A DNA stretch of 64,000 nucleotides from Myxococcus stipitatus (GCF_037414475.1 NZ_CP147913.1:124001-188000), one strand, 5' to 3'; counted from the first letter of the stretch, positions 36,887 to 46,343 are shown. Numbers and translations are program-made. The notes: generated from the sequence alone by a model not told the origin.

Positions 36887-38002
36887 TCATTCGTGCTGCT
36901 GGATGTATTGGATGATGGCGGCGTAGAACTTGGGCTCGTTGAACAGGTCGGGCCCGACGCCCACGACATCCAGGTGGTCCTGGTCGAGGACGCTGGAAAT
37001 CGACGTCATCTGCGACGGGCCTGGCGCATTCAGGTCGGTGACCGCGGGGATGGAGCGGTCCTCGGCGATGATGCCCGGTCCATACGCAGACTCCTTGTAG
37101 CGAAGGCGCTTCCCCATCTGCTGGGAGTTGATACCCACGACGCCGTCATCGTCGCGGTCATCGCGGATACCGTCTCCCTTTCCCGCCGCGCCATCCCCAT
37201 CGCAGTCATCGACGCAGTATCCATCTCCATCGATGTCGAGAAACCCGAGCCGCAGCAGGAACAACGCGGGATTCACCTGCGGGGCCCTCTGCGCGGTGAG
37301 CAGCGACGCGTAGAGGGAGACGTTCTGCGAGTCCATGGGATAGGCCGCGTTGAAGGCCTTCATGCCCGTGACGACACCGTCGCTCGGTTGGACGTCGTCG
37401 TAGACGAGCTGCTTGACGGCGCCGATGGCGTCATTGCCTGGCTCATAGACGCTGTCGCCGAAGATGTTCGCCAGCGCGGCGACGACGGAGGTCACCCCGG
37501 GCCCCAGGTCCAGGATGTGCTTGGCCATGGGTGAGCCCCGGTGGGGAGATGACACGCTGACCAGCACGTCCACCACCGCGCGATGCCGTCGCTCGAAGAG
37601 CACCTTGGCCGCCTTGCGCGCGTCGATGCCGCCCTGTGAATGACCGATGATGTTCACCCGCGTGGCGCCCGTCGTCGCCAGGATGCCTTCGATATCCGAG
37701 GCCAGGTCCAGGCCCCGCACCTCCGAGGAGTGGAACGCCAGCACCTGGGAGCCCAGCGTCCGCTGCCGAGGATGGAGGCCGGGATTGCAGTGCCACTCGA
37801 GCGGTTCGTCACACGCGTCGCCCACGAACAATCCCATCTCGTCCCCGAAATAGGCGAAGCCCAGCAGGTTGTCGTACCCGCCCATGCCATGGGCCAGGAC
37901 CACCGGATGAAGCGTGGCTTGAGGCGCCTGGGCTTCCGCGAGGCCCGGGGAGCCCAGGAGGCACCCACAAGTCAACATCACTCCGGCCTTGAACCGTCTC
38001 AT
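36887..38002 (-). CDS. Secreted triacylglycerol lipase with Asp-rich calcium-binding insert
   Basis: 371 residues from MRRFKAGVML, with GAGGAG upstream and a signal peptide ending AEA (24). It is an alpha/beta-hydrolase of the Pseudomonas/Burkholderia lipase type: oxyanion HG (38-39), nucleophile elbow GHSQGG (Ser122), SVSSPHRGSP, and a C-terminal DQDHLDVVG that matches the catalytic-His and Ca-ligand region (His343). Between about 256 and 288 it has an Asp/Gly-rich DIDGDGYCVDDCDGDG and DDRDDDGVVG segment resembling thrombospondin type-3 or EF-like calcium loops. It likely hydrolyses lipid esters outside the cell. No lipase-specific foldase is adjacent. Confidence 0.87.
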   Translation of the reverse strand: MRRFKAGVMLTCGCLLGSPGLAEAQAPQATLHPVVLAHGMGGYDNLLGFAYFGDEMGLFVGDACDEPLEWHCNPGLHPRQRTLGSQVLAFHSSEVRGLDLASDIEGILATTGATRVNIIGHSQGGIDARKAAKVLFERRHRAVVDVLVSVSSPHRGSPMAKHILDLGPGVTSVVAALANIFGDSVYEPGNDAIGAVKQLVYDDVQPSDGVVTGMKAFNAAYPMDSQNVSLYASLLTAQRAPQVNPALFLLRLGFLDIDGDGYCVDDCDGDGAAGKGDGIRDDRDDDGVVGINSQQMGKRLRYKESAYGPGIIAEDRSIPAVTDLNAPGPSQMTSISSVLDQDHLDVVGVGPDLFNEPKFYAAIIQYIQQHE

Positions 38003-38191
38003 GCGCCGACTCCTCGCCCACGCCTCGCGCGGGCCCAGACGCCGGAGGGGCCACACCGCTGTCTTCCCTCCGGCTCGTGTCCGCCCTCAATAGCCAGGAG
38101 CCGGAGCGAGCAGTGGCCCGCGTGCGGGGAGCGTCATCAACGCCACACCCTCACGCGCCAGCCGCCATGCGCGAGATGACTACCGGGTCTG

Positions 38192-39052
38192 TCAATGGGC
38201 GGAAGGGGTGGCCTGGCGCATGGCGGCCTCGAGTGTGTTGCGGATGAGCATGGCGATGGTCATCGGCCCCACACCTCCTGGGACGGGAGTGATGTACGAG
38301 GCGCGCTCGGCCGCGGCGGAGAACTCCACGTCACCCACCAGCTTGCCGTCCTCCTTGCGGTTCATGCCCACGTCGATGACCACCGCGCCGGGCTTCACCC
38401 ACGCGCCCTTGACCAGCTCACGCACCCCGGCCGCGACAACGAGGATGTCCGCCCGCGATACCTCCTCCCGCAGGTCGCTCTTGCTGTGGCAGAGCGTCAC
38501 CGTGGCATTGCGCTGGAGGAGCATCAGCGCCATCGGCTTGCCCACGATGTTGCTGCGGCCCACCACCACCGCGCGCTTGCCCGCGGGCTCGCAACCCACC
38601 TCCTCCAGCAGCCGCATCACGCCCAGCGGGGTACAGGCGCGCGTCGCCGGACGCCCCAGGAGCAGGTTCCCCGCGTTGAGCGGATGAAAGCCATCCACGT
38701 CCTTCTCCGGCCGCACCGCGGAGATGATGGCCTCCGCGTCGAGGTGCCTGGGAAGCGGCAGCTGCACGAGGATGCCGTGGACGGCGGGGTCCTCGTTGAG
38801 CCGGTGCACCAGCGCCAGCAGCTCGTCCTGGGAGAGGGTGGAGTCCCGGTGGTGCTCCCAGGAGCGGAAGCCCACTTCCTCCGCGGCCTTCTTCTTCCCC
38901 GCCACGTACACCTGGGACGCGGGGTCGTCTCCCACCCGCACCACCGCGAGTCCCGGGACGAGGCCTCGCTCCGCCCGGAGGCGGTCCACCTCCGACTTCA
39001 CCTCCGCCCGGACGCGCGCGGCCACTGCCTTGCCATCAATCAACTGGGCCAT
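38192..39052 (-). CDS. folD: Methylenetetrahydrofolate dehydrogenase/cyclohydrolase
   Basis: 286 residues from [18 protein letters not shown]. This bifunctional enzyme interconverts 5,10-methylene-THF, methenyl-THF and 10-formyl-THF using NADP. Motifs present are YVAGKKKA (catalytic Lys53 in YVxxK), [12 protein letters not shown], the NADP loop [12 protein letters not shown] and the C-terminal [11 protein letters not shown]. It works on the same folate pool as gcvT and metF, 9 kb away. The upstream in-frame extension is not conserved. Divergent from the DjlA-like gene, with a 55-base spacer. Confidence 0.97.
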   Translation of the reverse strand: MAQLIDGKAVAARVRAEVKSEVDRLRAERGLVPGLAVVRVGDDPASQVYVAGKKKAAEEVGFRSWEHHRDSTLSQDELLALVHRLNEDPAVHGILVQLPLPRHLDAEAIISAVRPEKDVDGFHPLNAGNLLLGRPATRACTPLGVMRLLEEVGCEPAGKRAVVVGRSNIVGKPMALMLLQRNATVTLCHSKSDLREEVSRADILVVAAGVRELVKGAWVKPGAVVIDVGMNRKEDGKLVGDVEFSAAAERASYITPVPGGVGPMTIAMLIRNTLEAAMRQATPSAH

Positions 39053-39107
39053 AGAGCGGGCTACTCTATGAGAGACTCCGCGGCCTGGCGGGAGGGAAAC
39101 CGAGGTC

Positions 39108-39929
39108 ATGGGACAAGGAAAAGTGCTGGGGGTGATGCTGGGTCTCATGGTGGGCCTGCTCATCGGCAACCCGTGGGCCATCATCCTTCTGGGCGTGGCG
39201 GGCGGATTCGCCGGCCACCGCTTCGACGAGATGAACTCCCTGCCCTCCGAGTCTCCGGACGCGCTCGCGGACTTCCCTCCGCTCGAGCCCTCCGCCTTCG
39301 CCGGACGAGGAGGACCTCGCGACGCCGCGTCCGTGCAGGAGGAGTCCGACGCGCACCTCACCCGCAGCCTGTGTGCCCTCTTCGTGGAAGTGGCGCGCGC
39401 CGATGGCGAGGTGCGCCGGGAAGAGGTGCGGGAGATTCGCCGCTACTTCGAGGAGGTCCTCAAGTACGGCCCGGACTCGCTCGAGTTCGTCCGCGGCCGG
39501 CTCAAGGACTTCATCTCCCATCCCCCCAGCCTGGATGACGCCGCGGCCGCCTGCCAGGAGGCCCTCCCCGCGCTCGAGCGGCGGAGGCTGCAGGAGGCGC
39601 TCTTCGAGTTGTCCCTCGTGGATGGCGCCCTCCAGCGCTCCGAGCGCGAGGTGCTGGGACGGGTGGGCGTGGCGCTGGGCCTCTCGGACGCGGAGCAGCG
39701 GGCCATCGCGGCAATCCACCTGGGCGACGCCACCCTGCACTACGAGGTGCTCGGGCTGTCCGCGGAGGCCTCGGACTCCGACGTGAAGCGGGCCTTCCGC
39801 CGGCTCGCCGCCGAGCTGCACCCCGACAAACACGCCCACCTGTCGGGAGAGGACGCCGACGAGGTCGCCCGCCAGTTCCAGGAGGTGCGCGACGCCTATG
39901 AGGAAATCCGGCGTCTGCGCGGGCTATAG
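39108..39929 (+). CDS. DjlA-like membrane-anchored J-domain co-chaperone
   Basis: 273 residues. It has an N-terminal Gly-rich TM hairpin (about 7-34, [15 protein letters not shown]), a TerB-like domain (about 82-200) with acidic metal-type residues, and a C-terminal J domain (207-273) containing the HPD tripeptide at 238-240. This TM-TerB-J order is that of E. coli DjlA, a cochaperone that recruits DnaK to the inner membrane and affects envelope stress responses. Two DnaK partners are conceivable, including the second Hsp70 at 54-56 kb. It begins a plus-strand run with the Smr gene. Confidence 0.85.
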   Translation: MGQGKVLGVMLGLMVGLLIGNPWAIILLGVAGGFAGHRFDEMNSLPSESPDALADFPPLEPSAFAGRGGPRDAASVQEESDAHLTRSLCALFVEVARADGEVRREEVREIRRYFEEVLKYGPDSLEFVRGRLKDFISHPPSLDDAAAACQEALPALERRRLQEALFELSLVDGALQRSEREVLGRVGVALGLSDAEQRAIAAIHLGDATLHYEVLGLSAEASDSDVKRAFRRLAAELHPDKHAHLSGEDADEVARQFQEVRDAYEEIRRLRGL

Positions 39930-39981
39930 ACGGCGATTACAAACAGGAACCGCCCCCGACGACGAGGACACGGGCCGCCCC

Positions 39982-40698
39982 ATGAGCCAGCAGCGCAAGT
40001 CACCGCCCAAGAAGAAGGACGAGGCGTTTCACAACACCCCCTTCAAGTCCGCCATCAAGTCCATCCAGGACAAGGACAAGCAGGAGGCCCAGGCCCGCGC
40101 CACCGCGGAGGCCCAGAAGCGCAAGCCGCCTGCGGCCCCCGTCCGCGCCGCCAAGGCCCCCCGCGACAGCGCCGAGGACGAGGCCTCCCTCTTCTTCTCC
40201 GCCATGGATGGCGTCGCGCAAATCACGAATCGCGGCGAGGCCCCCAAGACGGACCCACGCCTGCCCGAGCTCATCGACGACAACGCCGAGGCGCTCGCGC
40301 AGCTGTCCGAGCTGGTCGCGAGCCAAGGAGACTTCGACATCTCCGACTCAGGCGAGCTCATCGAGGGCATCAGCCCTGGCGTCGACCGCAACCTGCTGCG
40401 CTCGCTGCGCCGGGGCGACTTCCCCCGACAGGCGCAGTTGGACTTGCACGGCCTGACCCAGGCCGAGGCCCGCTCCGCCGCGGAGCGTTTCCTCTCCGAC
40501 AGCCGCCGCGCCCGCAGGCGGTGTGTCCTCATCGTCCACGGCCGGGGCTTGAACTCCAGGGACCAGGCCCCCGTCCTGAAGACGTGGGTGAGGGAGTGGC
40601 TGTCTCAGAAACGTATCAGCGCGATGGTGCTGGCGTTCTGCAGCGCACGTCCGGAGGACGGCGGAAGCGGAGCGGTGTACGTGCTGCTGAGACGGTAG
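39982..40698 (+). CDS. Smr-domain protein (SmrA/SmrB-like)
   Basis: 238 residues from MSQQRKSPPKKKDEAF. A basic, low-complexity N-terminus (1-60) precedes FFSAMDGVAQI, typical of stand-alone Smr proteins. The C-terminal Smr domain has LDLHGLTQAEA (DLHG at 154-157) and HGRG (186-189). Smr domains cleave or nick nucleic acid; E. coli SmrB cuts mRNA between collided ribosomes. Either mRNA rescue or DNA processing is possible here. The ATG lies 52 bases past the J-domain gene stop, in another frame from the preceding open stretch. Confidence 0.85.
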   Translation: MSQQRKSPPKKKDEAFHNTPFKSAIKSIQDKDKQEAQARATAEAQKRKPPAAPVRAAKAPRDSAEDEASLFFSAMDGVAQITNRGEAPKTDPRLPELIDDNAEALAQLSELVASQGDFDISDSGELIEGISPGVDRNLLRSLRRGDFPRQAQLDLHGLTQAEARSAAERFLSDSRRARRRCVLIVHGRGLNSRDQAPVLKTWVREWLSQKRISAMVLAFCSARPEDGGSGAVYVLLRR

Positions 40699-40744
40699 CG
40701 GCCACGACCTTTACGCGCGGCCGGCACTGTGCATACATGCCGCC

Positions 40745-41740
40745 ATGGCACGCGAATTGATTGACCTGCATATCCACGTGGGTGGCTCGGTGGCCCCCCA
40801 CATCCTCTGGTCCATCGCTCACCAGCAGGGCTTCAAGCTCCCCGTCAAGAACTACTTCGACTTCGTGGAGCTCATCACCTCGCGTCCAGGCAAGGTGGGA
40901 AGCCTGGATGACTACCTCAAGATTCTCCACACGTGGACGGAGAAGATTCAGTCGTCGCCCAGCGCGATCGAACGCTCCGTCTACGAAATCATCGGCAAGG
41001 AGTACCGGGGCAGCCGGGTGACGCAAATCGAGCTGCGCTTCAACCCCATGAAGCGCAACCTCCACTCGGAGCTGGACCTGGACCACATCATCCACGCGGC
41101 GCTGCGAGGCATGGACCGCGCGGTGCTGGAGTACGGGGTGAAGGTGGGCTTCATCTTCTGCCTGGCCCGCGAGTTCGACCACCGGCTCAACAGCATCCTC
41201 GTGGACAAGGCCATCAAGTACCGCACGCGCGGCGTGTACGGCATCGACCTGGCGGGCACGGAGACCAACGCCATGGAGCTCAAGCCGGAGGTCGTCGCGC
41301 AGTACGAGGACCTCTTCGCCCGGGCGCGGCGCGGCGGCCTCAAGTGCACGGTGCACACCGGGGAGACGGCGGGCACGGGCGCCGAGGGCGTCATGTCCGT
41401 GGTGGAGAAGCTCAAGCCCCACCGCATCGGCCACGGCATCCGCGCGGCGTATGACGAGAACGCGATGAAGGTGCTGCGCGAGAACGACATCGTCCTGGAG
41501 CTGTGCCCCACGTCCAACCTGCACACCAAGGCGGTGGAGGGCGTGGAGGAGCTGCGCCACATCATCCGCACCTTCTGGGACCGCAAGGTGAAGTTCACCA
41601 TCAACACCGACGGCCCCTATCTGCTCGAGACGGACATGCGCCGCGAAATCGAGCTGGTGGAGAGCCACGGCATCCTCACCGCCGAGCAGGTGGATCAAAC
41701 CCTGGCCTGGGCGCGGCAGGCGTCCTTCATCCCGGCCTGA
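40745..41740 (+). CDS. Adenosine deaminase family protein
   Basis: 331 residues. It is a metal-dependent TIM-barrel amidohydrolase. The zinc-binding HxH is LHIHVGGS (His9, His11), where classical enzymes have HxHLDG. Further motifs are HTGE (catalytic Glu), HRIGHG, LCPTSN and INTDGP, all standard for the adenosine/adenine deaminase family. It deaminates adenosine or a related aminopurine such as adenine or aminodeoxyfutalosine; the altered first motif makes the exact substrate uncertain. It lies eight bases upstream of pyrD, so likely co-transcribed, giving a nucleotide-metabolism pair. Confidence 0.88.
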   Translation: MARELIDLHIHVGGSVAPHILWSIAHQQGFKLPVKNYFDFVELITSRPGKVGSLDDYLKILHTWTEKIQSSPSAIERSVYEIIGKEYRGSRVTQIELRFNPMKRNLHSELDLDHIIHAALRGMDRAVLEYGVKVGFIFCLAREFDHRLNSILVDKAIKYRTRGVYGIDLAGTETNAMELKPEVVAQYEDLFARARRGGLKCTVHTGETAGTGAEGVMSVVEKLKPHRIGHGIRAAYDENAMKVLRENDIVLELCPTSNLHTKAVEGVEELRHIIRTFWDRKVKFTINTDGPYLLETDMRREIELVESHGILTAEQVDQTLAWARQASFIPA

Positions 41741-41748
41741 GCACGCGC

Positions 41749-42843
41749 ATGTACGGACTGACTCGCTCGCTCCTCTTCCAGTTCTCCGCGGAGCGAGCGC
41801 ACCGGATGGGCATCGCCGGCCTGCGCCAGCTGGGCCACTTCCGGGGACTGTGCCAGTCGATGCGCGAGCGCACGCTCGGCGGCGCCACCGACGCGATGGC
41901 CGTGGAGGTGGCGGGGCTGCGCTTCGCCCACCCCGTGGCCCTGGCGGCGGGCCTGGACAAGGACGCGGAGGCGGTGGACGGACTGTTCGCCTGCGGCTTC
42001 TCCGCCGTGGAGATTGGGACCGTCACGCCCCGCCCCCAGCCCGGCAATCCACAGCCCCGGTTGTTCCGGCTGCCGGAGCACCAGGCCGTCATCAACCGCA
42101 TGGGCTTCAACAACCACGGCGCCGCCGTGGCCGCGGCCCACCTGCGTCAGCGCGACTGGAAGCCCGGCCCGCTGGGCGTCAACATCGGCAAGAACAAGGA
42201 CACGCCGCTGGAGCAGGCGGTGGACGACTACGTGGCCTGCGTGGACGCGCTTGGGCCCCTGGGCGACTACGTGGTGGTCAACGCCTCGTCCCCCAACACC
42301 CCGGGCCTGCGCAAGCTGCAGGAGCCGGAGCAGCTCTCCGCGCTCCTGGGCGCCGTGCAGGAGCGGCTTGGCACCGTGGCGCCGGGCAAGCCCCTCTTCC
42401 TCAAGATTGCCCCCGACCTGACGCCCGAGGCGGTGGATGAAGTGGTGGACGTGGCACGCGCCCGGAAGCTCGCCGGGCTCATCGCCACCAACACCACGGT
42501 GGCGCGTCCGTTCGAGCATCCGCTGGCGAAGGAGGCCGGAGGCCTGTCCGGCGCGCCCATGCGCGAGCCCGCCAACGCCGTCATCCGGCGCGCGTATCAG
42601 CGCTCGGGGGGCACGCTGCCCATCATCGGGGTGGGCGGCGTCTTCAACGCGCGGGACGTCTACGAGAAGCTGCGCGCGGGTGCGTCCGTGGTGCAGGTCT
42701 ACACGGGCTTCATCTACGAGGGGCCCGGCATGGTTCGCCGCATCCTCCCCGAACTGGCCCGACTGCTCGCGAAGGACGGCTTCACCCACGTCACGCAAGC
42801 CATTGGCGCGGAGCACCCGGGTCTCAAGAAACCCTCGGCCTGA
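41749..42843 (+). CDS. pyrD: Dihydroorotate dehydrogenase (quinone), class 2
   Basis: 364 residues from MYGLTRSLLFQFSAERAH. The N-terminal amphipathic helices characteristic of class 2 attach it to the inner membrane. It oxidises dihydroorotate to orotate with FMN, passing electrons to quinone. Motifs present are AAGLDKDAE, NRMGFNNHG, NIGKNKDTP, the catalytic-Ser loop NASSPNTPGLR and GVGGVFNARDVYEKLRAGAS. Followed by a strong hairpin. Confidence 0.96.
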   Translation: MYGLTRSLLFQFSAERAHRMGIAGLRQLGHFRGLCQSMRERTLGGATDAMAVEVAGLRFAHPVALAAGLDKDAEAVDGLFACGFSAVEIGTVTPRPQPGNPQPRLFRLPEHQAVINRMGFNNHGAAVAAAHLRQRDWKPGPLGVNIGKNKDTPLEQAVDDYVACVDALGPLGDYVVVNASSPNTPGLRKLQEPEQLSALLGAVQERLGTVAPGKPLFLKIAPDLTPEAVDEVVDVARARKLAGLIATNTTVARPFEHPLAKEAGGLSGAPMREPANAVIRRAYQRSGGTLPIIGVGGVFNARDVYEKLRAGASVVQVYTGFIYEGPGMVRRILPELARLLAKDGFTHVTQAIGAEHPGLKKPSA

Positions 42844-42850
42844 AAAGAGA

Positions 42851-42885
42851 AACGCCGGGACGCCCTCAGGGGGCATCCCGGCGTT
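42851..42885. terminator. Strong hairpin after pyrD
   Basis: AACGCCGGGA (42851-42860) pairs with TCCCGGCGTT (42876-42885). After a C-A mismatch GCCC pairs with GGGC. The downstream flank is not T-rich on the plus strand, but on the minus strand the stem is followed by TCTCTTTTC. It sits between convergent genes and probably serves both. Confidence 0.8.
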
Positions 42886-42933
42886 CAGGGCCCTGTGCCT
42901 CGCGCCACGGCTCGTGGGGGCAGCAGGGCTGAA

Positions 42934-42977
42934 AAAGTGAGCGCTCGCCGGCGCCTTGGAGTTTCACCGGCGAGCGC
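42934..42977 (-). terminator. Intrinsic terminator of the DUF4097 gene
   Basis: GCGCTCGCCGG (42941-42951) pairs perfectly with CCGGCGAGCGC (42967-42977). Read on the minus strand it is followed by TCACTTTTTC, giving a usable T-tract about 40 bases past the stop of the secreted DUF4097 protein. Confidence 0.8.
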
Positions 42978-43016
42978 CCCGGGCCGCCTGACTAGGAGAC
43001 GGGCCTCGAAAGCCTT

Positions 43017-43703
43017 TTATTCTTGGATCGTCAGCGAACCGCCCACGGTGCTGACTTCCACCTCATGGGTGCCCGCGCCGTAGGTCTGGGTCTTGGTGCC
43101 CAGGGCGACGGACTTCCCGTTGAAACTTCCCCCCACCGAAGTGAATTCCACCCGCGCATCCGCTCGCTCCGGCAGCTTCAGCCGGACGTCGCCCGACACG
43201 GTGCTGATTTCAGCACCCTCGAGCTTCTTGGGGGCCAGGACCACTTCCCCTTTAACGGTGCTCACCCACAACCGTCGCTCCGAACCGTTCACTTCCACAC
43301 GACCGTCCACGGCGGACACACGCTGCTCCCCCTTCACGCCCTGCACCGTCACCCCCGCATTCACCACCGAGACTTCCACCTCCGAGTCGCGCGGCACCTT
43401 CACCACGAACCTCACGGGGTTGAAGCTCCCCTTGCACGAGTGCCTCTGCTCCTCGCAGGGGCCGCAGCACACCCTCGCCCGGATGTCGTCACCCTCCTGG
43501 GTAACCTCGACCTCTGTCGCCTTCCGCCCGCTCCCCGGATTTTCCTGAACCGCCTCGATTACCACTTTATTCCCGTCTACCGCATCTACGCGAACTGCGC
43601 CATCAACATTGGAGACATGGACCCGGGGGGTTCCGTCCGTGTCGAATTTCCAAGACTGCGGAGCCGGGGACGAGGCCAACACGACCAGAAGTGGAAACAA
43701 CAT
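43017..43703 (-). CDS. Secreted DUF4097-type beta-repeat protein
   Basis: 228 residues with a short signal peptide (MLFPLLVVLASSP). The body is a ladder of short strand repeats, V-x-x-V-x-G-x-V/x-x-x-V, for example VHVSNVDGAVRVDAVDGNKV and VSAVDGRVEVNGSERRLWVS, as in DUF4097 putative adhesins. A cysteine cluster CCGPC plus one further Cys occurs near 79-91. Such proteins form repetitive beta-solenoids in the envelope, and the family name implies adhesion, but function is unproven. Followed by its own terminator. Confidence 0.75.
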   Translation of the reverse strand: MLFPLLVVLASSPAPQSWKFDTDGTPRVHVSNVDGAVRVDAVDGNKVVIEAVQENPGSGRKATEVEVTQEGDDIRARVCCGPCEEQRHSCKGSFNPVRFVVKVPRDSEVEVSVVNAGVTVQGVKGEQRVSAVDGRVEVNGSERRLWVSTVKGEVVLAPKKLEGAEISTVSGDVRLKLPERADARVEFTSVGGSFNGKSVALGTKTQTYGAGTHEVEVSTVGGSLTIQE

Positions 43704-43806
43704 GAGAGGTGCTCCGAGGTAGGGTGGGATTACCCCACCTTACGGCGAAGCCCGGTCCCCATTGCCGGCGAGCGACGCGAAGTATCCACGCCGGTCTGAC
43801 ATGCCC

Positions 43807-44955
43807 TCAGGGGCCGTGGACCACTCGCTGGTACAGCGCGTCATGGAGGCGGACCAGCCGCTCCAGGGACAGCTCCCGCGCGACGAACTCCCGGGCCGCG
43901 CGCCCCATCCGGCGGGCCTTCTCAGGGTTGGACAGGAGCTGGTTGAAGGCCTGGGCCAGTTGGGCGGGCCGTTCCGCCGGGACGACGAGTCCTCGTTCGC
44001 CATCCCGGACCAGGTCCGTGTTTCCTCCAACGCGGGTCACCACCATGGGGAGTCCGGCGGCCATGCCCTCCATGACGGCGTTGGACATGCCTTCCGCGCT
44101 GGAGCAGAGGACGCCCAGGGTCGCCCGGGCGTAGATGGCGGCGACGTCCGTCCGGTGGCGGAGGAAGTGGACCGTGTCCGACACCCCCAGCTCCGCGGCC
44201 AGCGTCTCCAGCTCCTTGCGGCGAGGGCCGTCCCCCACGAGGAACGCGTGGAGCGGCGTGCCCCCGTGGTGGAGCATGGCGAGCGCGAGGAGCAGGTCCT
44301 CCTGGCGCTTCACCGGGTGGTTCATGTTGGCGACATGGACGACGACGGGCGCGGTGCCGGTGTCGGGGAGGGGCGCCTTGAGGCCCTCTCGCGAGCGAGC
44401 ATCGAAGCGCGCCAGGTCCAGGCCGTTGTGGATCACGGAGATGCGCGCGGCGGGCAGGCCCTCCTCGTCCACGAGCAGCCGCCGGATGGCCTCCGCGTTG
44501 ACCACGACATGGTCCGCCAGGGCCGTCAGCCGCGCATGCACCGCTCGGCGCGTGGGGCCCTGCCAGTGGGACAGGTCCAGGCGTCCGACGATGACCTTGC
44601 AGCCGGCGAGCTTCGCGGCCGGCACGGCGATGAGCGAGGAATAGAAGTCATGCACGTGGACCAGGTCCACGCGGTTGGAGCGCAGCCACCGGGCCATGCG
44701 CAGCACCTGGTACGCGGTGTTGGCCTGCGCGACGGAGCCCTTGAGGGGAAACGTCTCCGCCGTGTAGCCCAGCTTCCACACCGCGCCCATCAGCGGCCCG
44801 GCGTCCTCCAGCACGGAGACCTGGAGCTGATAGCTGGGGGGCAGTCCCCGAAGCAGCTCCAGCACCTGCACCTCCGTCCCGCCGATGTGGAAGGAACGGG
44901 TGAACTGCACCAGGCGCACGGGCCGCGTGCCCATGCTCGGGTCTTCACGCCGCAT
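43807..44955 (-). CDS. GT4-family glycosyltransferase, ExoK-like
   Basis: 382 residues from an ATG with GGGAGGGAG upstream; it overlaps the end of the polymerase gene by 11 bases, so the two are translationally linked. GT-B fold: N-terminal FHIGGTEVQVLELLRGL acceptor domain, and C-terminal nucleotide-sugar domain with FLVGDGPRRKEL and the EGMSNAVMEGMAAGLPMV acid-x7-acid motif. It adds a sugar to a lipid-linked oligosaccharide in the cytoplasm. The pairing with a Wzy-type polymerase resembles, from memory, M. xanthus spore-coat genes wzyS/exoJ and exoK. The sugar is unknown. Confidence 0.82.
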   Translation of the reverse strand: MRREDPSMGTRPVRLVQFTRSFHIGGTEVQVLELLRGLPPSYQLQVSVLEDAGPLMGAVWKLGYTAETFPLKGSVAQANTAYQVLRMARWLRSNRVDLVHVHDFYSSLIAVPAAKLAGCKVIVGRLDLSHWQGPTRRAVHARLTALADHVVVNAEAIRRLLVDEEGLPAARISVIHNGLDLARFDARSREGLKAPLPDTGTAPVVVHVANMNHPVKRQEDLLLALAMLHHGGTPLHAFLVGDGPRRKELETLAAELGVSDTVHFLRHRTDVAAIYARATLGVLCSSAEGMSNAVMEGMAAGLPMVVTRVGGNTDLVRDGERGLVVPAERPAQLAQAFNQLLSNPEKARRMGRAAREFVARELSLERLVRLHDALYQRVVHGP

Positions 44956-46234
44956 GGCCCGCTCCCTCCCACGTCCCCGCCGGGCCCGTGGGCACGCGCC
45001 CTGCCTCCGGCGCGCCGTCCACCTCCGCCGCCTGCTCCGCTCGGGCGATGCGGTCCGCCGCCGCGGCCAGGCCGAAGAGGATGTAGCAGTGCGCGGAGAG
45101 GATGTAGCCCGAGAACAAGTCACACGTCAGGTAGCCCGCGATGGAGGCGCTGAGTGCGCGTGCGAGCCACCCCACCTCGCGGCTGCTCGCCGCGGCGAAG
45201 GTGCCTCCGGCGGCGCCTCCCGCGAACACCATGAAGAACAGCATGCCCACCCAGCCCAGCTCCCCAATCACATCCAGGAAGATGTTGTGGGCCACGTAGG
45301 CGCGCCGGGCCTCGGGCGGCGCGTACTCCGCCCAAGCGAAGCGGAAGCTCCCCGCGCCCACGCCCAGGAGCGGGCGGTCCAGGCTCATGCGGCTGGCCAC
45401 CTGCCATGCATAGACGCGCCCCATCGCCGAGGCGTCCTCGTGGAAGGCGGCCACCGTCTCGTTGCGCTGCCAGAAGCTGTCGGGCGCGAACACCACCAGG
45501 CCCAGCACGAAGAGCGAGCCGACGACAATCGACTGGATGCGGCGCTTCTCGCGGATGGCCCACAGGGACATGGCCACCGACAGGCCGATGAAGCCGCCGC
45601 GCGAGTGCGACACGACGATGGCCATCACCGCGAGCACCGCCGCCGCCAGACACGCCAGCCGCCAGACCCAAGGTGAGCCCTTGCGCGCCATGAAGGCCAC
45701 CGCCAGCGGCACCACCAGCACCATGTTCATGGCCATGTGGTTCGGGTCCGCGTACACGCCCACCCAGCGCGCGCGGAAGCCCTCCACCAAGTCCTCCCCC
45801 ACTCGATACCAATCGATGACCCCCATGGACGTCACCACCGAGGCGAGCACCATGGCCCCGCAGACGACGGCCAGTCTCCGCTGGCTCGTGATGACATTCA
45901 CCACGGTCAGGTAGATGGCCGTCAGCTTGATGAGCTCGATGCCGGTGTAGCTCGCGGCCTCCGGGTTCACCGCCCACGAGACGGACGCCAGCGCCAAGGT
46001 CGAGAACCCGATGAGCGCCCAGCCTCGGGGGCCGTCCAAGGAGAGCGGCTCCGCCCGCCCCAGCCTCCGCACCACCATCAGCCCCGCGGCCATCCCCGAT
46101 GTCACCAGCGCCAGCCGCAGCGGTGCCAACGCGGGAATCCACTCCCCGGGCACCGCGTACATCACCGCGGCGAACGCGGTCAGCGAATAGAAGGCCCACA
46201 CGTCACGGCGCTGCCCCTGCTCTCCCGGCACCAT
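44945..46234 (-). CDS. Wzy-type polysaccharide polymerase/O-antigen ligase family, WzyS/ExoJ-like
   Basis: 429 residues from MVPGEQGQRRDV, with GAGGAGGG upstream. It is a polytopic membrane protein with about ten TM helices and the Wzy_C/O-antigen-ligase signature: YADPNHMAMNMVLV, then SHSRGGFIGLSVAMSL and the periplasmic loop RPLLGVGAGSFRFAWAEYAPPEARRAYVAHNIFLD. Such proteins polymerise undecaprenol-linked repeats at the periplasmic face. In Myxococcus this role in the spore-coat polysaccharide is assigned to WzyS (ExoJ). The assignment here is by resemblance, partner gene and chromosomal context; a WaaL-type O-antigen ligase is the alternative. Confidence 0.78.
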   Translation of the reverse strand: MVPGEQGQRRDVWAFYSLTAFAAVMYAVPGEWIPALAPLRLALVTSGMAAGLMVVRRLGRAEPLSLDGPRGWALIGFSTLALASVSWAVNPEAASYTGIELIKLTAIYLTVVNVITSQRRLAVVCGAMVLASVVTSMGVIDWYRVGEDLVEGFRARWVGVYADPNHMAMNMVLVVPLAVAFMARKGSPWVWRLACLAAAVLAVMAIVVSHSRGGFIGLSVAMSLWAIREKRRIQSIVVGSLFVLGLVVFAPDSFWQRNETVAAFHEDASAMGRVYAWQVASRMSLDRPLLGVGAGSFRFAWAEYAPPEARRAYVAHNIFLDVIGELGWVGMLFFMVFAGGAAGGTFAAASSREVGWLARALSASIAGYLTCDLFSGYILSAHCYILFGLAAAADRIARAEQAAEVDGAPEAGRVPTGPAGTWEGAGHAA

Positions 46235-46343
46235 GTCCCTCCTCCTCTGGCAGTTCCACGCCTCGCGCTTCGCGTGGGCCAGACAGAAGCAGACGACGTG
46301 CCAGCTCCCAGGCACGCAAGGCCCCGGAACTCCACGGGCTGGA

